Origin: Saprospiraceae bacterium
GTDB lineage: Bacteria; Bacteroidota; Bacteroidia; Chitinophagales; Saprospiraceae
DNA length: 64,000 nucleotides
Assembly: GCA_016787525.1 (NCBI GenBank)
Contig: JAEUUP010000015.1
Location: forward strand, 1 to 64,000
Direction of reading: 5' to 3'
Positions 45,909 through 54,884 of the stretch are shown here, one piece after another (position 1 is the stretch's first letter; every line of letters starts with the position of its first letter). The notes beneath the pieces were generated by a model. It did no database searches. It had not been told where the DNA came from and saw only the letters and a program-made list of their open reading frames with translations. Position numbers and translations under genes: made by a program.

Positions 45909-46010
45909 AGAACAAAAGTAAGAAATACTGAGGGGAGGTACACAAACACAGGAATGGCGTAACACAAAGAAGAATTAAGAATCATAACCATTTTAAAATA
46001 TACGGGAGAT

Positions 46011-49000
46011 ATGAGAAAGTTTTTATCATTTGTTCTGTTTTTAATGACTTTTTCAATTAGTTATTCACAAAATTTAGGTGTTAAATTGGCAGATGGTGTG
46101 TCGCCTAACACAACGTTTGATGTGAACGGTGCGGTGAGTTTTAGAGAAGGCACAGCTTTAACTTTGACGAATGGTGTTAACAGCAATGTCGCTTTGTCGG
46201 AATATTCTTTTATGCGAGTTACAGGTCCGACAGCTGCGTTTAGTATCACGGGATTTTCGGGTGGTAACGATGGTCGTGTGTTGACCATTATGAACAACAC
46301 AAGTCAAGTGATGACTTTGACCCATCAAGCCACGTCTCTTTCTGCCAATCAAATCAATACAGGTGGGACAAATACGGTTATCGCTGCCAATGGTTTAGCG
46401 ACTTTGTACTACAGCAGCAATCTATCAAAATGGGTCGTCACAGCTGTCACAGGTGCAACACCGACTTTTACAACCATCAATACAGGAAACTACACAGATA
46501 GTATGATTGTCATCAATAACGGTGTACCGGGTAGAGTTCCTCCTCGTGAGTACATCGAAACCTATGCTTGGGGACTTGATGGCAATGCTGGAACAACAGC
46601 TGGCACACATTTTTTAGGTACAACAGATGCGCAAGATATGGTTGTTAAAACCAATAATACAGAAAGAATGCGTGTCTCTTCTGCGGGTTACGTGGGCATA
46701 AATAACTCAACACCCACTTATCGCCTTCATATCGAAGACCCTTCAGGCTCAGATGCTGATATTTTGTCACGGGTTTACAATAATGGTGTTGTCACAGGTA
46801 TTCCTGGTTTGCTTTTGCAGACTGCGAGCGGCACAAAAGCTGCGCCTATCAGAATGCCTTCGGGTGGTCAATTGGGCGTAATACGTTGGGGTGGATACGA
46901 TGGTTCTGCATTTAATGATACTTGGTGTGCTGAAATTGCTGCTATGGCAACCCAAAACTGGACAACAACTGCCCACGGAACAGGTATGTGGTTTCGTACC
47001 ATTCAAAATGACTCTACCTTATCGAGAGCGCGAATGGTCATTACGCACAACGGTTTTGTTGGTCTTGGTTTTGACAGTTATACCCCTCAGTATAAATTGG
47101 ATATTGATGCTCAATCTGGTGGCACAGGCAACCCTTTGCGCCTTCTCGGTTTGAATGCAGGTGCAACATCAGACTCTATCATCTCCTCAAATAGTGGGAT
47201 TCTTCGCCGTTTGTCCATCAATCAAATCATCGCCAGTGCTTGGAATATCTCAGGCAACAGTGGTACAGTTGACGGCACAAACTTCATCGGTACAACCGAC
47301 AACATCCCCCTCAGTATCAGAGTCAATAATCAGAAAGCAGGGCGTATAGATCACCTTTTAGCTAATTCATTTTGGGGTTATCAAGCAGGCAATGCCATAA
47401 CAACAGGTTCTTATAATACAGCAATAGGTCAATCAGCCTTAGCTGCTTTAACACAAGGCACAGCTAATCTGGGTGTAGGTACAAGTGCTTTAGCTGCCTT
47501 GACGACAGGCTCAGACAATACCGCCCTCGGCTCAAGCACTTTGGCAACCATGACAACAGGCAATTCTAATGTGGCCATCGGTAATCAATCGGGTTTGAGC
47601 AATACCACAGGCGTTAGAAACGTCAGTATCGGTTATCAATCAGCCCGCAACGGTACACACAGCAACAGCATTATGATTGGCTACCAAGCAGGTTTGCAAA
47701 ACGCTGCAAGTAACAATGTATTCATCGGCTCTCTATCAGGGCCTTTGACAAGCACAGGTTCAGATAATATTGGTATGGGTTATTACACCCTTTTCAATAA
47801 TACGACTGGTAAAAACAACATAGGTATCGGCAGTTTTGCATTGAGTACAGCGTTTACGGCTTGGGGAAACACATCTATCGGTCACATGTCAAGTGCTTCT
47901 ATACAATCAGGACAAGCGAACACCGCTGTTGGTGATAGCTCATTGATGAACAATGTGTTGGGTAGTAACAACACACATATAGGCTATCGTGCAGGCTTAT
48001 GGACAACAGGCTCAAACAATATTGCTATCGGTTACAATGCCACCTTGCCTGTTACAACGGCAGACAATCAACTGGCACTCGGTACATGGTTGTATGGTAC
48101 AAATAGCAATTTGGGTATCAATACAACGACCCCTCAGTACAAACTCGATATTGATGCCAAAACAGGCAGCGCAGGCAACCCTTTACGCCTTCTCGGTTTG
48201 AGCGCAGGTGCAACAACCGACTCCTTATTAACATCTTCTTCGGGCATTGTTCGTCGCGTTGCCTTCTCTCAATACTTAGGTTCAAGCGGATGGTCAATCA
48301 CAGGTAATGCAGGTACAGTAGATGGCACAAATTTCCTTGGTACAACCGACAATATCCCCCTCAGTATCAGAGTCAATAATCAAAAAGCGGGGCGTATTGA
48401 CCACCTCAATAGCAATGCTTTCTATGGCTATTTGTCAGGTAATGCCAATACAGGCACATATAACAGTTTCTTTGGGCATCAAGCAGGTACATTAAACACA
48501 TCAGGTAACTACAATACAGGCTTAGGTTACGGCGCAATGGGTGCGAATACAACAGCGAGCAATAATGTCTCGATTGGTGCAGGTTCGATGGAATCTAATA
48601 CAACAGGCTATGACAATGTGGCTATTGGTCGGCACAGTATGCGTAAAAACACAACTTTCTATAACAACACAGCAGTTGGTACTTACTCACTTCAAGAAAA
48701 TGTAGGTGGTTATTACAACACTGCAATGGGTTGGTCGGCATTGAATCAAAACACATCGGGTTACAACAACGTCGGTATAGGTGCGCAAGCTCTATTAGCC
48801 AATACAACAGGCAATAGCAATGTGGGTATAGGTATGCAATCTTTATATTTCAATACAGTTGGCAGCAATAATACATCTGTTGGTATCTATTCTATGTTTA
48901 ACAATATATCAGGCAATAATAATACTGCATTTGGTACGAATACACTTAGTTACAATTCAACTGCATGGGGCAATACCGCTTTTGGCTATCAAGCTGCTTT

Positions 49001-50738
49001 TGCGAACACAACAGGACAGGGTTTAGTCGCTATCGGAGACAGTGCTTTGTACAATAGTTTGACGGCATCAGGCAATACTGGCTTAGGTTATCGAGCAGGC
49101 ACAGTCATTACGACAGGCTCAAACAATACGTTCATTGGTTACTTATCCAATGCCGCCTCTAATGCACTGACAAATGCTACGGCAATCGGTGCAAATGCTG
49201 TTGTTGGCGCAAGTAATAGTCTTATACTGGGTGGCACAGGCGCAAACGATGTCAATGTTGGCATCGGTACAACAGCTCCAAGTCGGCGGCTTACTGTTTC
49301 AAGAAACGCTACTACAGATGACAATGATGATGATATTTATATACAATCCTTCGGTACTTACAAAAATCCCGCAATCATTATGCAAGCAGCAGGAGGTACA
49401 GAATCATCACCGACCAATTTAGCCGCAGGCGATACACTGGGCGGTACTTATTTTAAAGGTTATATCGGTGGAAGCTCACAGAGTTTAGCTGCTATGACCA
49501 GCCTTTATCTTGGTAATGGCACAACTTCTAAAAGCATTATTGCCTTTAATGTTAATGGTTCTGGTACAGTGAACGAAAAAATGAGAATAGATAGTTCAGG
49601 TAATATTGGTATCGGGATACTCACCCCCTCAGTAAAACTACACCAAGACAATGGTACAGCAACAGCAAACTATCATAAATTCACCGCAGGCACAACAACA
49701 GGACAAACCACAAGTGATGGTTTTGATGTGGGTGTGGATGCTTCTGGCAATGCCATTTTAGATCAAAATGAAGCTAAAGATGTGATTATTAATACCAACA
49801 GTGCAGAAGTTGTTAGAGTAACATCTGCTGGCAATGTACTCGTCGGTGCATTGACCCCAGGAGAAACAACAGCTATCGCCCTCGTCAATGAATCGTCAAG
49901 TGATCAAAAAGATGATGTTACTATCACAACGTATAACACAACGACAACACCTGCTTTTGTTCTCTTCAAAGCACGGGGTACAGCCGCAGCACCCAGTACA
50001 CTCACGAATAGCGAAAATCTGGGTGGCTTCAACGTCAATGGCTATGCAGGTACTTCATTTAGAGGTTTGACATCTGTTGCGACCATTACAGCCAGTGACT
50101 TCACTACATCTTATGGTGCAGACATTGCTTTTAAAACATCAAGAAGTGGTGTAAGTAGTGAGAGAATGCGCATCTTGTCCACGGGCAACGTTGGTATAGG
50201 CTGTACTGCTCCTCAATATACCCTACACGTAGTTGGCACTCTGGGCGTTTCGACTTCTATACGCTCTCCATCAACGACTTCTGGTGCTATTACCGCTTGC
50301 TCCGATAGCCGCTACAAAACCAATATCACTCCCCTCAGTAATGCCCTTGAGAATATCTTAAAAATGCAAGGTGTGCGTTACGATTGGCGAGTCAATGAGT
50401 TCCCAGAATGGTCATTCTCAAAGCGTAGGCAAATTGGTTTTATCGCTCAAGATTTGGAGAAAATATATCCTGAACTCGTAGAAACGGACGAGAAAGGTTA
50501 TAAAAGTGTAGATTACTCTAAAGTTACAGCTATTTTAGTAGAGGCTGTAAAAGAAGTGAAAAAAGAGAACGATGACTTGAAAGCAGAAGTCCAAAAATTA
50601 AAAGCAGAGCTGAATCAAAAAGACAAAACGACTGAGGGGGTTCTTTTGAGATTAGAAAAACTGGAGGCAGCCATAGCTAAGACCCAACCAATAGAGGAGA
50701 AACAAACATCCACACGGAGCGAAAAAGAGAAAAAATAG
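46011..50738 (+). CDS. Giant exported fibre with YadA-head-like repeats and C-terminal S74 chaperone (1575 aa)
   Basis: A signal peptide (MRKFLSFVLFLMTFSISYSQ) is followed by a head that differs from the other fibres (VKLADGVSPNTTFDVNGAV). The body has YadA-head-like repeats (about residues 465-690 and 805-1075) and two copies of the TPQYKLDIDA module shared with the 1839-aa protein (near residues 358 and 707). A region at about 1085-1420 resembles tail-fibre sequence (GIGTTAPSRRLTVS, SSGNIGIG). The C-terminal S74 chaperone carries SDSRYKTNI with the self-cleavage pair Ser1431/Lys1436, followed by a coiled coil and a basic tail. The leader has ATAACCATTTT. Self-cleaving trimeric fibre is inferred from family knowledge. 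Seven or eight 10-mer copies lie inside. Confidence 0.85.
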   Translation: MRKFLSFVLFLMTFSISYSQNLGVKLADGVSPNTTFDVNGAVSFREGTALTLTNGVNSNVALSEYSFMRVTGPTAAFSITGFSGGNDGRVLTIMNNTSQVMTLTHQATSLSANQINTGGTNTVIAANGLATLYYSSNLSKWVVTAVTGATPTFTTINTGNYTDSMIVINNGVPGRVPPREYIETYAWGLDGNAGTTAGTHFLGTTDAQDMVVKTNNTERMRVSSAGYVGINNSTPTYRLHIEDPSGSDADILSRVYNNGVVTGIPGLLLQTASGTKAAPIRMPSGGQLGVIRWGGYDGSAFNDTWCAEIAAMATQNWTTTAHGTGMWFRTIQNDSTLSRARMVITHNGFVGLGFDSYTPQYKLDIDAQSGGTGNPLRLLGLNAGATSDSIISSNSGILRRLSINQIIASAWNISGNSGTVDGTNFIGTTDNIPLSIRVNNQKAGRIDHLLANSFWGYQAGNAITTGSYNTAIGQSALAALTQGTANLGVGTSALAALTTGSDNTALGSSTLATMTTGNSNVAIGNQSGLSNTTGVRNVSIGYQSARNGTHSNSIMIGYQAGLQNAASNNVFIGSLSGPLTSTGSDNIGMGYYTLFNNTTGKNNIGIGSFALSTAFTAWGNTSIGHMSSASIQSGQANTAVGDSSLMNNVLGSNNTHIGYRAGLWTTGSNNIAIGYNATLPVTTADNQLALGTWLYGTNSNLGINTTTPQYKLDIDAKTGSAGNPLRLLGLSAGATTDSLLTSSSGIVRRVAFSQYLGSSGWSITGNAGTVDGTNFLGTTDNIPLSIRVNNQKAGRIDHLNSNAFYGYLSGNANTGTYNSFFGHQAGTLNTSGNYNTGLGYGAMGANTTASNNVSIGAGSMESNTTGYDNVAIGRHSMRKNTTFYNNTAVGTYSLQENVGGYYNTAMGWSALNQNTSGYNNVGIGAQALLANTTGNSNVGIGMQSLYFNTVGSNNTSVGIYSMFNNISGNNNTAFGTNTLSYNSTAWGNTAFGYQAAFANTTGQGLVAIGDSALYNSLTASGNTGLGYRAGTVITTGSNNTFIGYLSNAASNALTNATAIGANAVVGASNSLILGGTGANDVNVGIGTTAPSRRLTVSRNATTDDNDDDIYIQSFGTYKNPAIIMQAAGGTESSPTNLAAGDTLGGTYFKGYIGGSSQSLAAMTSLYLGNGTTSKSIIAFNVNGSGTVNEKMRIDSSGNIGIGILTPSVKLHQDNGTATANYHKFTAGTTTGQTTSDGFDVGVDASGNAILDQNEAKDVIINTNSAEVVRVTSAGNVLVGALTPGETTAIALVNESSSDQKDDVTITTYNTTTTPAFVLFKARGTAAAPSTLTNSENLGGFNVNGYAGTSFRGLTSVATITASDFTTSYGADIAFKTSRSGVSSERMRILSTGNVGIGCTAPQYTLHVVGTLGVSTSIRSPSTTSGAITACSDSRYKTNITPLSNALENILKMQGVRYDWRVNEFPEWSFSKRRQIGFIAQDLEKIYPELVETDEKGYKSVDYSKVTAILVEAVKEVKKENDDLKAEVQKLKAELNQKDKTTEGVLLRLEKLEAAIAKTQPIEEKQTSTRSEKEKK

Positions 50739-50788
50739 ACCTTAACATTCGGTTGTTTGGGGAATTATCAAGATTTCCCAAACAACCT

Positions 50789-51931
50789 CTATTTCAACAA
50801 GTCAGCTGCTTGTGTGGCATACTTACCTTTTTCTGCCACGATTCGTTGCAACAAAGTGCGCGACTCTTGCTTTTTATTCAACTTCGCATAGCCATTAGCC
50901 AAATACCACAAGGCATTCTCATAAACATCGCCGCGGCTTTGTTTAGCCAAAACACGATTGAGTGAAGAAACAGCCTCCGAATACTGCCCCTTCTGATAGG
51001 CTCGCATACCCAATTGGTAGTCACTCAGACCATCGTCAGTGTCTTTTTTGAGATTGGCAGAATGGGTTTGTGTTTCAATATTCGCATTGGCCGCACCCGG
51101 ATAATTATTGTAAGGGCTGCTTGGTTTAGCGGCAGGCTGCGAACGTACCTGTTTGTCTTTTGTTTTTTTGGCAACATCTGCAACCGCTACATCGTTGGCC
51201 GCGGGTGCTTCCGAGTTTTCTTTGGCTCTCGATGCGTTTTCTGTTTCTAATCTGGTATTTTTAGATTCACTCGTTGCGATTCCCACTTCATCGGCTTGAG
51301 GTGTATTTGCTGAAGTTGTACTTCTATCCGCAACAGCGACTTCTGAACCTTTGACACCCCCCTCAGTAGGAACGGCACTTGAACCCACAGGATTCGTTGT
51401 TGCCACTGGTGACGTTGCGGCTTTTTGAGCGGTCTCTTTTTCCAAAGCAGAGCTGTTTTGAGCTATTTTGGTCTCAGTTTCAACCGTTTGTGTTGAAGGC
51501 GAAGAAATCGTTGTATCTGTCAAAACCATATTAGCCGTTTCCAATTTGGATTCGACAGGCTTAGTCAACAAAAAAACACTGGCTGTTGCAAGGGCGGCTA
51601 TTCCTGCCGCTGCCCACAACCACCGCCGCGATTTTCCGCCTTGTACGACCGTCATTGTAGGTTCTGTCGTGGCTTGAATCGGTTTTTTTTCATCAATTAT
51701 GGGTGTTTTGGGACTGTATTCTTCATTTATTTTTGTATCTAAATGTTTTAAACTACGCTCCAAACGTGCTGCGTTGAGTGACATTGCACCTTCGAGTGCG
51801 TCGCTGCACATCGGGCAATGTGTCAAATGACGGTCAATTGCCTTTTCTTCCGCTACACTACATTCGTCGTGTAAGTAGCGCAGCAACTGAACTTCAGTCA
51901 GACATTTTTCGTTTGGAACTACGTTTTTCAT
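50789..51931 (-). CDS. Anti-sigma factor with zinc-finger N-terminus and TPR C-terminus
   Basis: The protein is 380 residues. The ZAS/zf-HC2 zinc motif H35xxxC39xxC42 (HLTHCPMC) is followed by a membrane segment near residues 104-124 (WLWAAAGIAALATASVFLLT). A long low-complexity Ser/Thr/Ala/Glu periplasmic linker (125-290) comes next, then tetratricopeptide-like repeats (about 300-378: DYQLGMRAYQKGQYSEA, ALWYLANGYAKL). Such proteins hold an ECF sigma factor at the membrane and release it on an envelope signal. It abuts the sigma gene with no gap. The 10-mer encodes TEGGV. Confidence 0.82.
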   Translation of the reverse strand: MKNVVPNEKCLTEVQLLRYLHDECSVAEEKAIDRHLTHCPMCSDALEGAMSLNAARLERSLKHLDTKINEEYSPKTPIIDEKKPIQATTEPTMTVVQGGKSRRWLWAAAGIAALATASVFLLTKPVESKLETANMVLTDTTISSPSTQTVETETKIAQNSSALEKETAQKAATSPVATTNPVGSSAVPTEGGVKGSEVAVADRSTTSANTPQADEVGIATSESKNTRLETENASRAKENSEAPAANDVAVADVAKKTKDKQVRSQPAAKPSSPYNNYPGAANANIETQTHSANLKKDTDDGLSDYQLGMRAYQKGQYSEAVSSLNRVLAKQSRGDVYENALWYLANGYAKLNKKQESRTLLQRIVAEKGKYATQAADLLK

Positions 51932-52486
51932 TTATTTTGACAACATTTTTTTCAAATTCAGTTTACCATTTTGCAAGTGCGTTTTCACCTCGTTGAGCGA
52001 TAAACCCGTTTCTCGCATAATGTCTTTGTACGATTTATCTTGCAAAAAAAACAAATCGAGACACATTCTTTGTTCAGGTTTGAGTGATTCCATGCCCGTT
52101 TCCAATTTTTGGTACAAAGTTTCCTTCACAATTTTATCGTCAAGCACCCCCTCAGTATCATCTTGGTTTTGAGGCAATGTTTCAGGAAATTCGATACTCA
52201 AACCCGCTTTTCGCAACCGCATGAGGCAATGATTGCGGGCAACCGTATAAAGCCACGACTTAAAATGCCCCACATCCGACTTGTGTAAATCAAGATGCAG
52301 CTTTTCAAAAATTTCCATAACCGCATCCTCAGAATCATGCACATTTTTTAAATATTTCAGACAAACACCCAATACCAAATGTTTGTAGCGACGAAACAAC
52401 TCGCCCACACAAGCCACTTCTTTTGTCGTCCGAAAGCGGTTCAACAAAGCGGTATCATCTAAAATTTGGTAATTGATATGCGACAT
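51932..52486 (-). CDS. ECF RNA polymerase sigma factor
   Basis: The protein is 184 residues from the ATG at 52486; a GTG six codons earlier is in frame. Region 2 (LFRRYKHLVLGVCLKYLKNVHDSEDAVMEIFEKL) and region 4 (LKPEQRMCLDLFFLQDKSYKDIMRETGLSLNEVKTHLQNGKLNLKK) are clear. It is encoded directly upstream of its anti-sigma partner. Target genes are not obvious; the fibre genes on one side and the MuiA gene on the other are candidates by position only. The 10-mer encodes DTEGV between regions 2 and 4. Confidence 0.87.
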   Translation of the reverse strand: MSHINYQILDDTALLNRFRTTKEVACVGELFRRYKHLVLGVCLKYLKNVHDSEDAVMEIFEKLHLDLHKSDVGHFKSWLYTVARNHCLMRLRKAGLSIEFPETLPQNQDDTEGVLDDKIVKETLYQKLETGMESLKPEQRMCLDLFFLQDKSYKDIMRETGLSLNEVKTHLQNGKLNLKKMLSK

Positions 52487-52868
52487 GAATTGATTGAGTA
52501 TCACTGATTAAATAGATTGAACAGATTGCACCGAAAATGCTATCAACCTGTTCAATTTATTTTCCCGTATTCCTTAACAAGAATTAATTGGGCAAATTTA
52601 GAAATAAAAACGACCCTTAAAATAAATTTTTTCTTTTTCCCTTGTGGAATTTTTGAAAGGCTCGCATCTATACATTGTCTTTCAAATTTGAAAAACCAAC
52701 ACCCTTTCCTAAGGCGGTTTTTAGAAAGTATTATCTTAGTTTTTTACTTGAAAAATTCATTATCAACACGATAAAGCAGAAGTGGCGACACTTTGCGCTC
52801 TGATTGTGTATTGTTTCCGAACTTAAATCTATAACATCTTTTATCTTAAAATTTTTAAAAATAATCTA
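52487..52868. promoter_or_regulatory. Divergent promoter region between sigma factor and MuiA-family gene
   Basis: An inverted repeat ATTGAACAG / CTGTTCAAT lies at about 52522-52557 in front of the sigma gene, a candidate autoregulatory site. The rest is AT-rich. No gene is supported here. Confidence 0.4.
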
Positions 52869-54611
52869 ATGAAACGTATCTTTTTTGCAATCCTTTTACT
52901 CCTCCAACTATCCCCCTCAGTATTTTTTGCACAAAATGAAAAAACAGTGAAGACGACTGTGCAGCGTGCCACCGTATTCCAACAAGGTGCTTTATTGACT
53001 TCAACCGAATCTATCTCAATAGGGCAGGGGACGACGAATATTGTTTTTGAAAACGTTTCGCCTTATTTGCAACAAAATTCACTGCAAGCTTCTGGCAAAA
53101 ATGACCTCATCGTGATGGATGTGCAATATCGCTTGAAATATGCCGAACAAACAAAAACCGATGCCAAACCCGATGACCCAAAAGTGGCACGTTGGCAAAC
53201 TGAACTCAGAGCCGCCCAAGATTCTCTCGACGATTTGAATTTTGTGAAAAAAGACATTCAAAACCGCACGCAGACGCTCCAAATGGAGCGCAATGTATTG
53301 GTTAATAATCGTTTGATGCGTGGTGATATGCAGCGTGACTCATTGGCTCTATTCATGCAGAGCATTGATTTTTTGAGAAAAAGACAAAACGATATTGACA
53401 GCGAATTACTGAAATTGGAAAAAGAAAGCTACAAAGAAAACCGTTTGCGCCAGCAACTGAATACGCGAATTGCGACCTTGAACAACCTCATTCAAGGCAT
53501 TGGAACGCCTCAAAACAACAGCCCAACTAAGCCTGTGCCACAAGTCATCGTGACAGTGATGACTGACAAAGCGACTACTGCCGAACTGACTTTGACCTAT
53601 TTTGTGCCACAAGCGGGTTGGACGGCTTCTTATGATTTGAGGGCTTCAAAAGAAGCTCAAACGATTGACCTCAAACACCGTGCAGCCGTTTATCAAAATA
53701 CCGGCATTGATTGGAAAGATGTGTTGTTGACACTTTCAACAGGTGACCCGAACCAAAGCAATACCAAGCCCACGCTGACCCCTCAGTATTTGGTGTATAA
53801 TATGCCAATTATCATGCAAACAGAAGCGGTTTATGCCAAACAAAGGGCTAAAATGGCAGCACCTCAAGCGCAAAACTATCAAAACATGAATATAAATAAT
53901 GGCGTAGCTGCTGCGGATTTGGCAAAAGAAGATAGAGACGAAGCCGAAAAACCCACGATGGAGCGCGATGGTGTGATGGATTTTACACAAATCAATCAAA
54001 ACATGATGCGTATCGAATACGAAATCAAACTCAAATACACGATTGAGTCTGACAATAAAGCGCACAATGTTGTGATTCAAAACAAAACCATGCCTGCGGT
54101 TTATTCTTATTCTGTTGTGCCAAAGCTTGACCCTGATGCGTTTTTGATGGCGCGAGTGACCGATTGGGAAGATATGAACTTGATAGCAGGCTCGGCTCGT
54201 ATCTATTTTGATAATTCCTATATCGGCGAAAGCTATATTAATCCACGTAACACAAATGACACTTTACAACTCAATTTGGGTAGAGACAAAAGCATAGTTG
54301 TAACACGTACAAAAGTGAAAGACAAATGTAAAGACAAGGTGTTGAGCGACAATCATATTATGACCCAAGTCTATGACATCACGCTACGAAACACAAAAAA
54401 CATTCCGATTCGCCTTGTTGTCGAAGACCAAATGCCTGTGACCAAAGAGCAAGACATCAAAATCGAGTATCTCGAAAACAGTGGTGCGCGCTTTAACACC
54501 GAAACAGGCAAATTGGTCTGGGATTTTACCCTAAAACCCAAAGACACTAAAAAACTGACATTTAGCTATGAGATAAAGTCACCAAAGGACAAAAGTTTAA
54601 GTAGCCTTTAA
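52869..54611 (+). CDS. Exported MuiA-family protein (DUF4140/DUF4139)
   Basis: The protein is 580 residues with a signal peptide (ends FFAQ). Its N-terminal DUF4140-type domain (TVQRATVFQQGALL, ENVSPYLQQNSLQASG) is followed by a coiled coil (about 95-200). The C-terminal DUF4139 domain is beta-rich (TYFVPQAGWTASYDLRA, VLLTLSTGDP, WEDMNLIAGSARIYFDNSYIGES, RNTKNIPIRLVVEDQMPV). Mucoidy-inhibitor MuiA family members are poorly understood cell-envelope proteins. It may respond to the adjacent ECF sigma factor. Two 10-mer copies encode SPSVF (in the signal peptide) and TPQYL. Confidence 0.8.
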   Translation: MKRIFFAILLLLQLSPSVFFAQNEKTVKTTVQRATVFQQGALLTSTESISIGQGTTNIVFENVSPYLQQNSLQASGKNDLIVMDVQYRLKYAEQTKTDAKPDDPKVARWQTELRAAQDSLDDLNFVKKDIQNRTQTLQMERNVLVNNRLMRGDMQRDSLALFMQSIDFLRKRQNDIDSELLKLEKESYKENRLRQQLNTRIATLNNLIQGIGTPQNNSPTKPVPQVIVTVMTDKATTAELTLTYFVPQAGWTASYDLRASKEAQTIDLKHRAAVYQNTGIDWKDVLLTLSTGDPNQSNTKPTLTPQYLVYNMPIIMQTEAVYAKQRAKMAAPQAQNYQNMNINNGVAAADLAKEDRDEAEKPTMERDGVMDFTQINQNMMRIEYEIKLKYTIESDNKAHNVVIQNKTMPAVYSYSVVPKLDPDAFLMARVTDWEDMNLIAGSARIYFDNSYIGESYINPRNTNDTLQLNLGRDKSIVVTRTKVKDKCKDKVLSDNHIMTQVYDITLRNTKNIPIRLVVEDQMPVTKEQDIKIEYLENSGARFNTETGKLVWDFTLKPKDTKKLTFSYEIKSPKDKSLSSL

Positions 54612-54729
54612 CGGACGAATCGTCACTTTTGAACCTAAAATTTACGTATTTTACGGATTGGGCTGATAAGTAGTCAATAGTCATTTAATGTCATTGGTCA
54701 TTCTACTTGCATTAGCTCAATCCGTTTTT

Positions 54730-54868
54730 TCATTTGCCCAATTTTTTCAATCTTTTATCCGAAGAAATGAATAAAATCGCACCTAAACCCAAAATGACAG
54801 CAACAATGAGCATCGAAATATAGCCCCAATGACTGCCATCAAATCCATTTTTGGCTAAATCAACAAAG
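54730..54868 (-). pseudogene. C-terminal remnant of a membrane transporter-like protein
   Basis: The minus-strand frame reads VDLAKNGFDGSHWGYISM, then a hydrophobic stretch LIVAVILGLGAILFI, then SSDKRLKKLGK and a stop. A stop codon lies a few codons upstream and there is no start, so only the last about 45 residues remain. The pattern (last membrane helix plus basic tail) fits the end of an MFS or peptide transporter. It lies downstream of the intact MFS gene on the same strand and may be what is left of a neighbouring gene. The family is uncertain. Confidence 0.4.
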
Positions 54869-54884
54869 TATCAGATTGATAAAA

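Noticed and set aside
40086-50738. Prophage origin for the fibre cluster
   Set aside because: S74 and tail-fibre-like repeats suggest phage, but there is no capsid, terminase, portal, tape-measure or integrase gene in the window, each protein has a signal peptide, and T9SS-related genes are adjacent.
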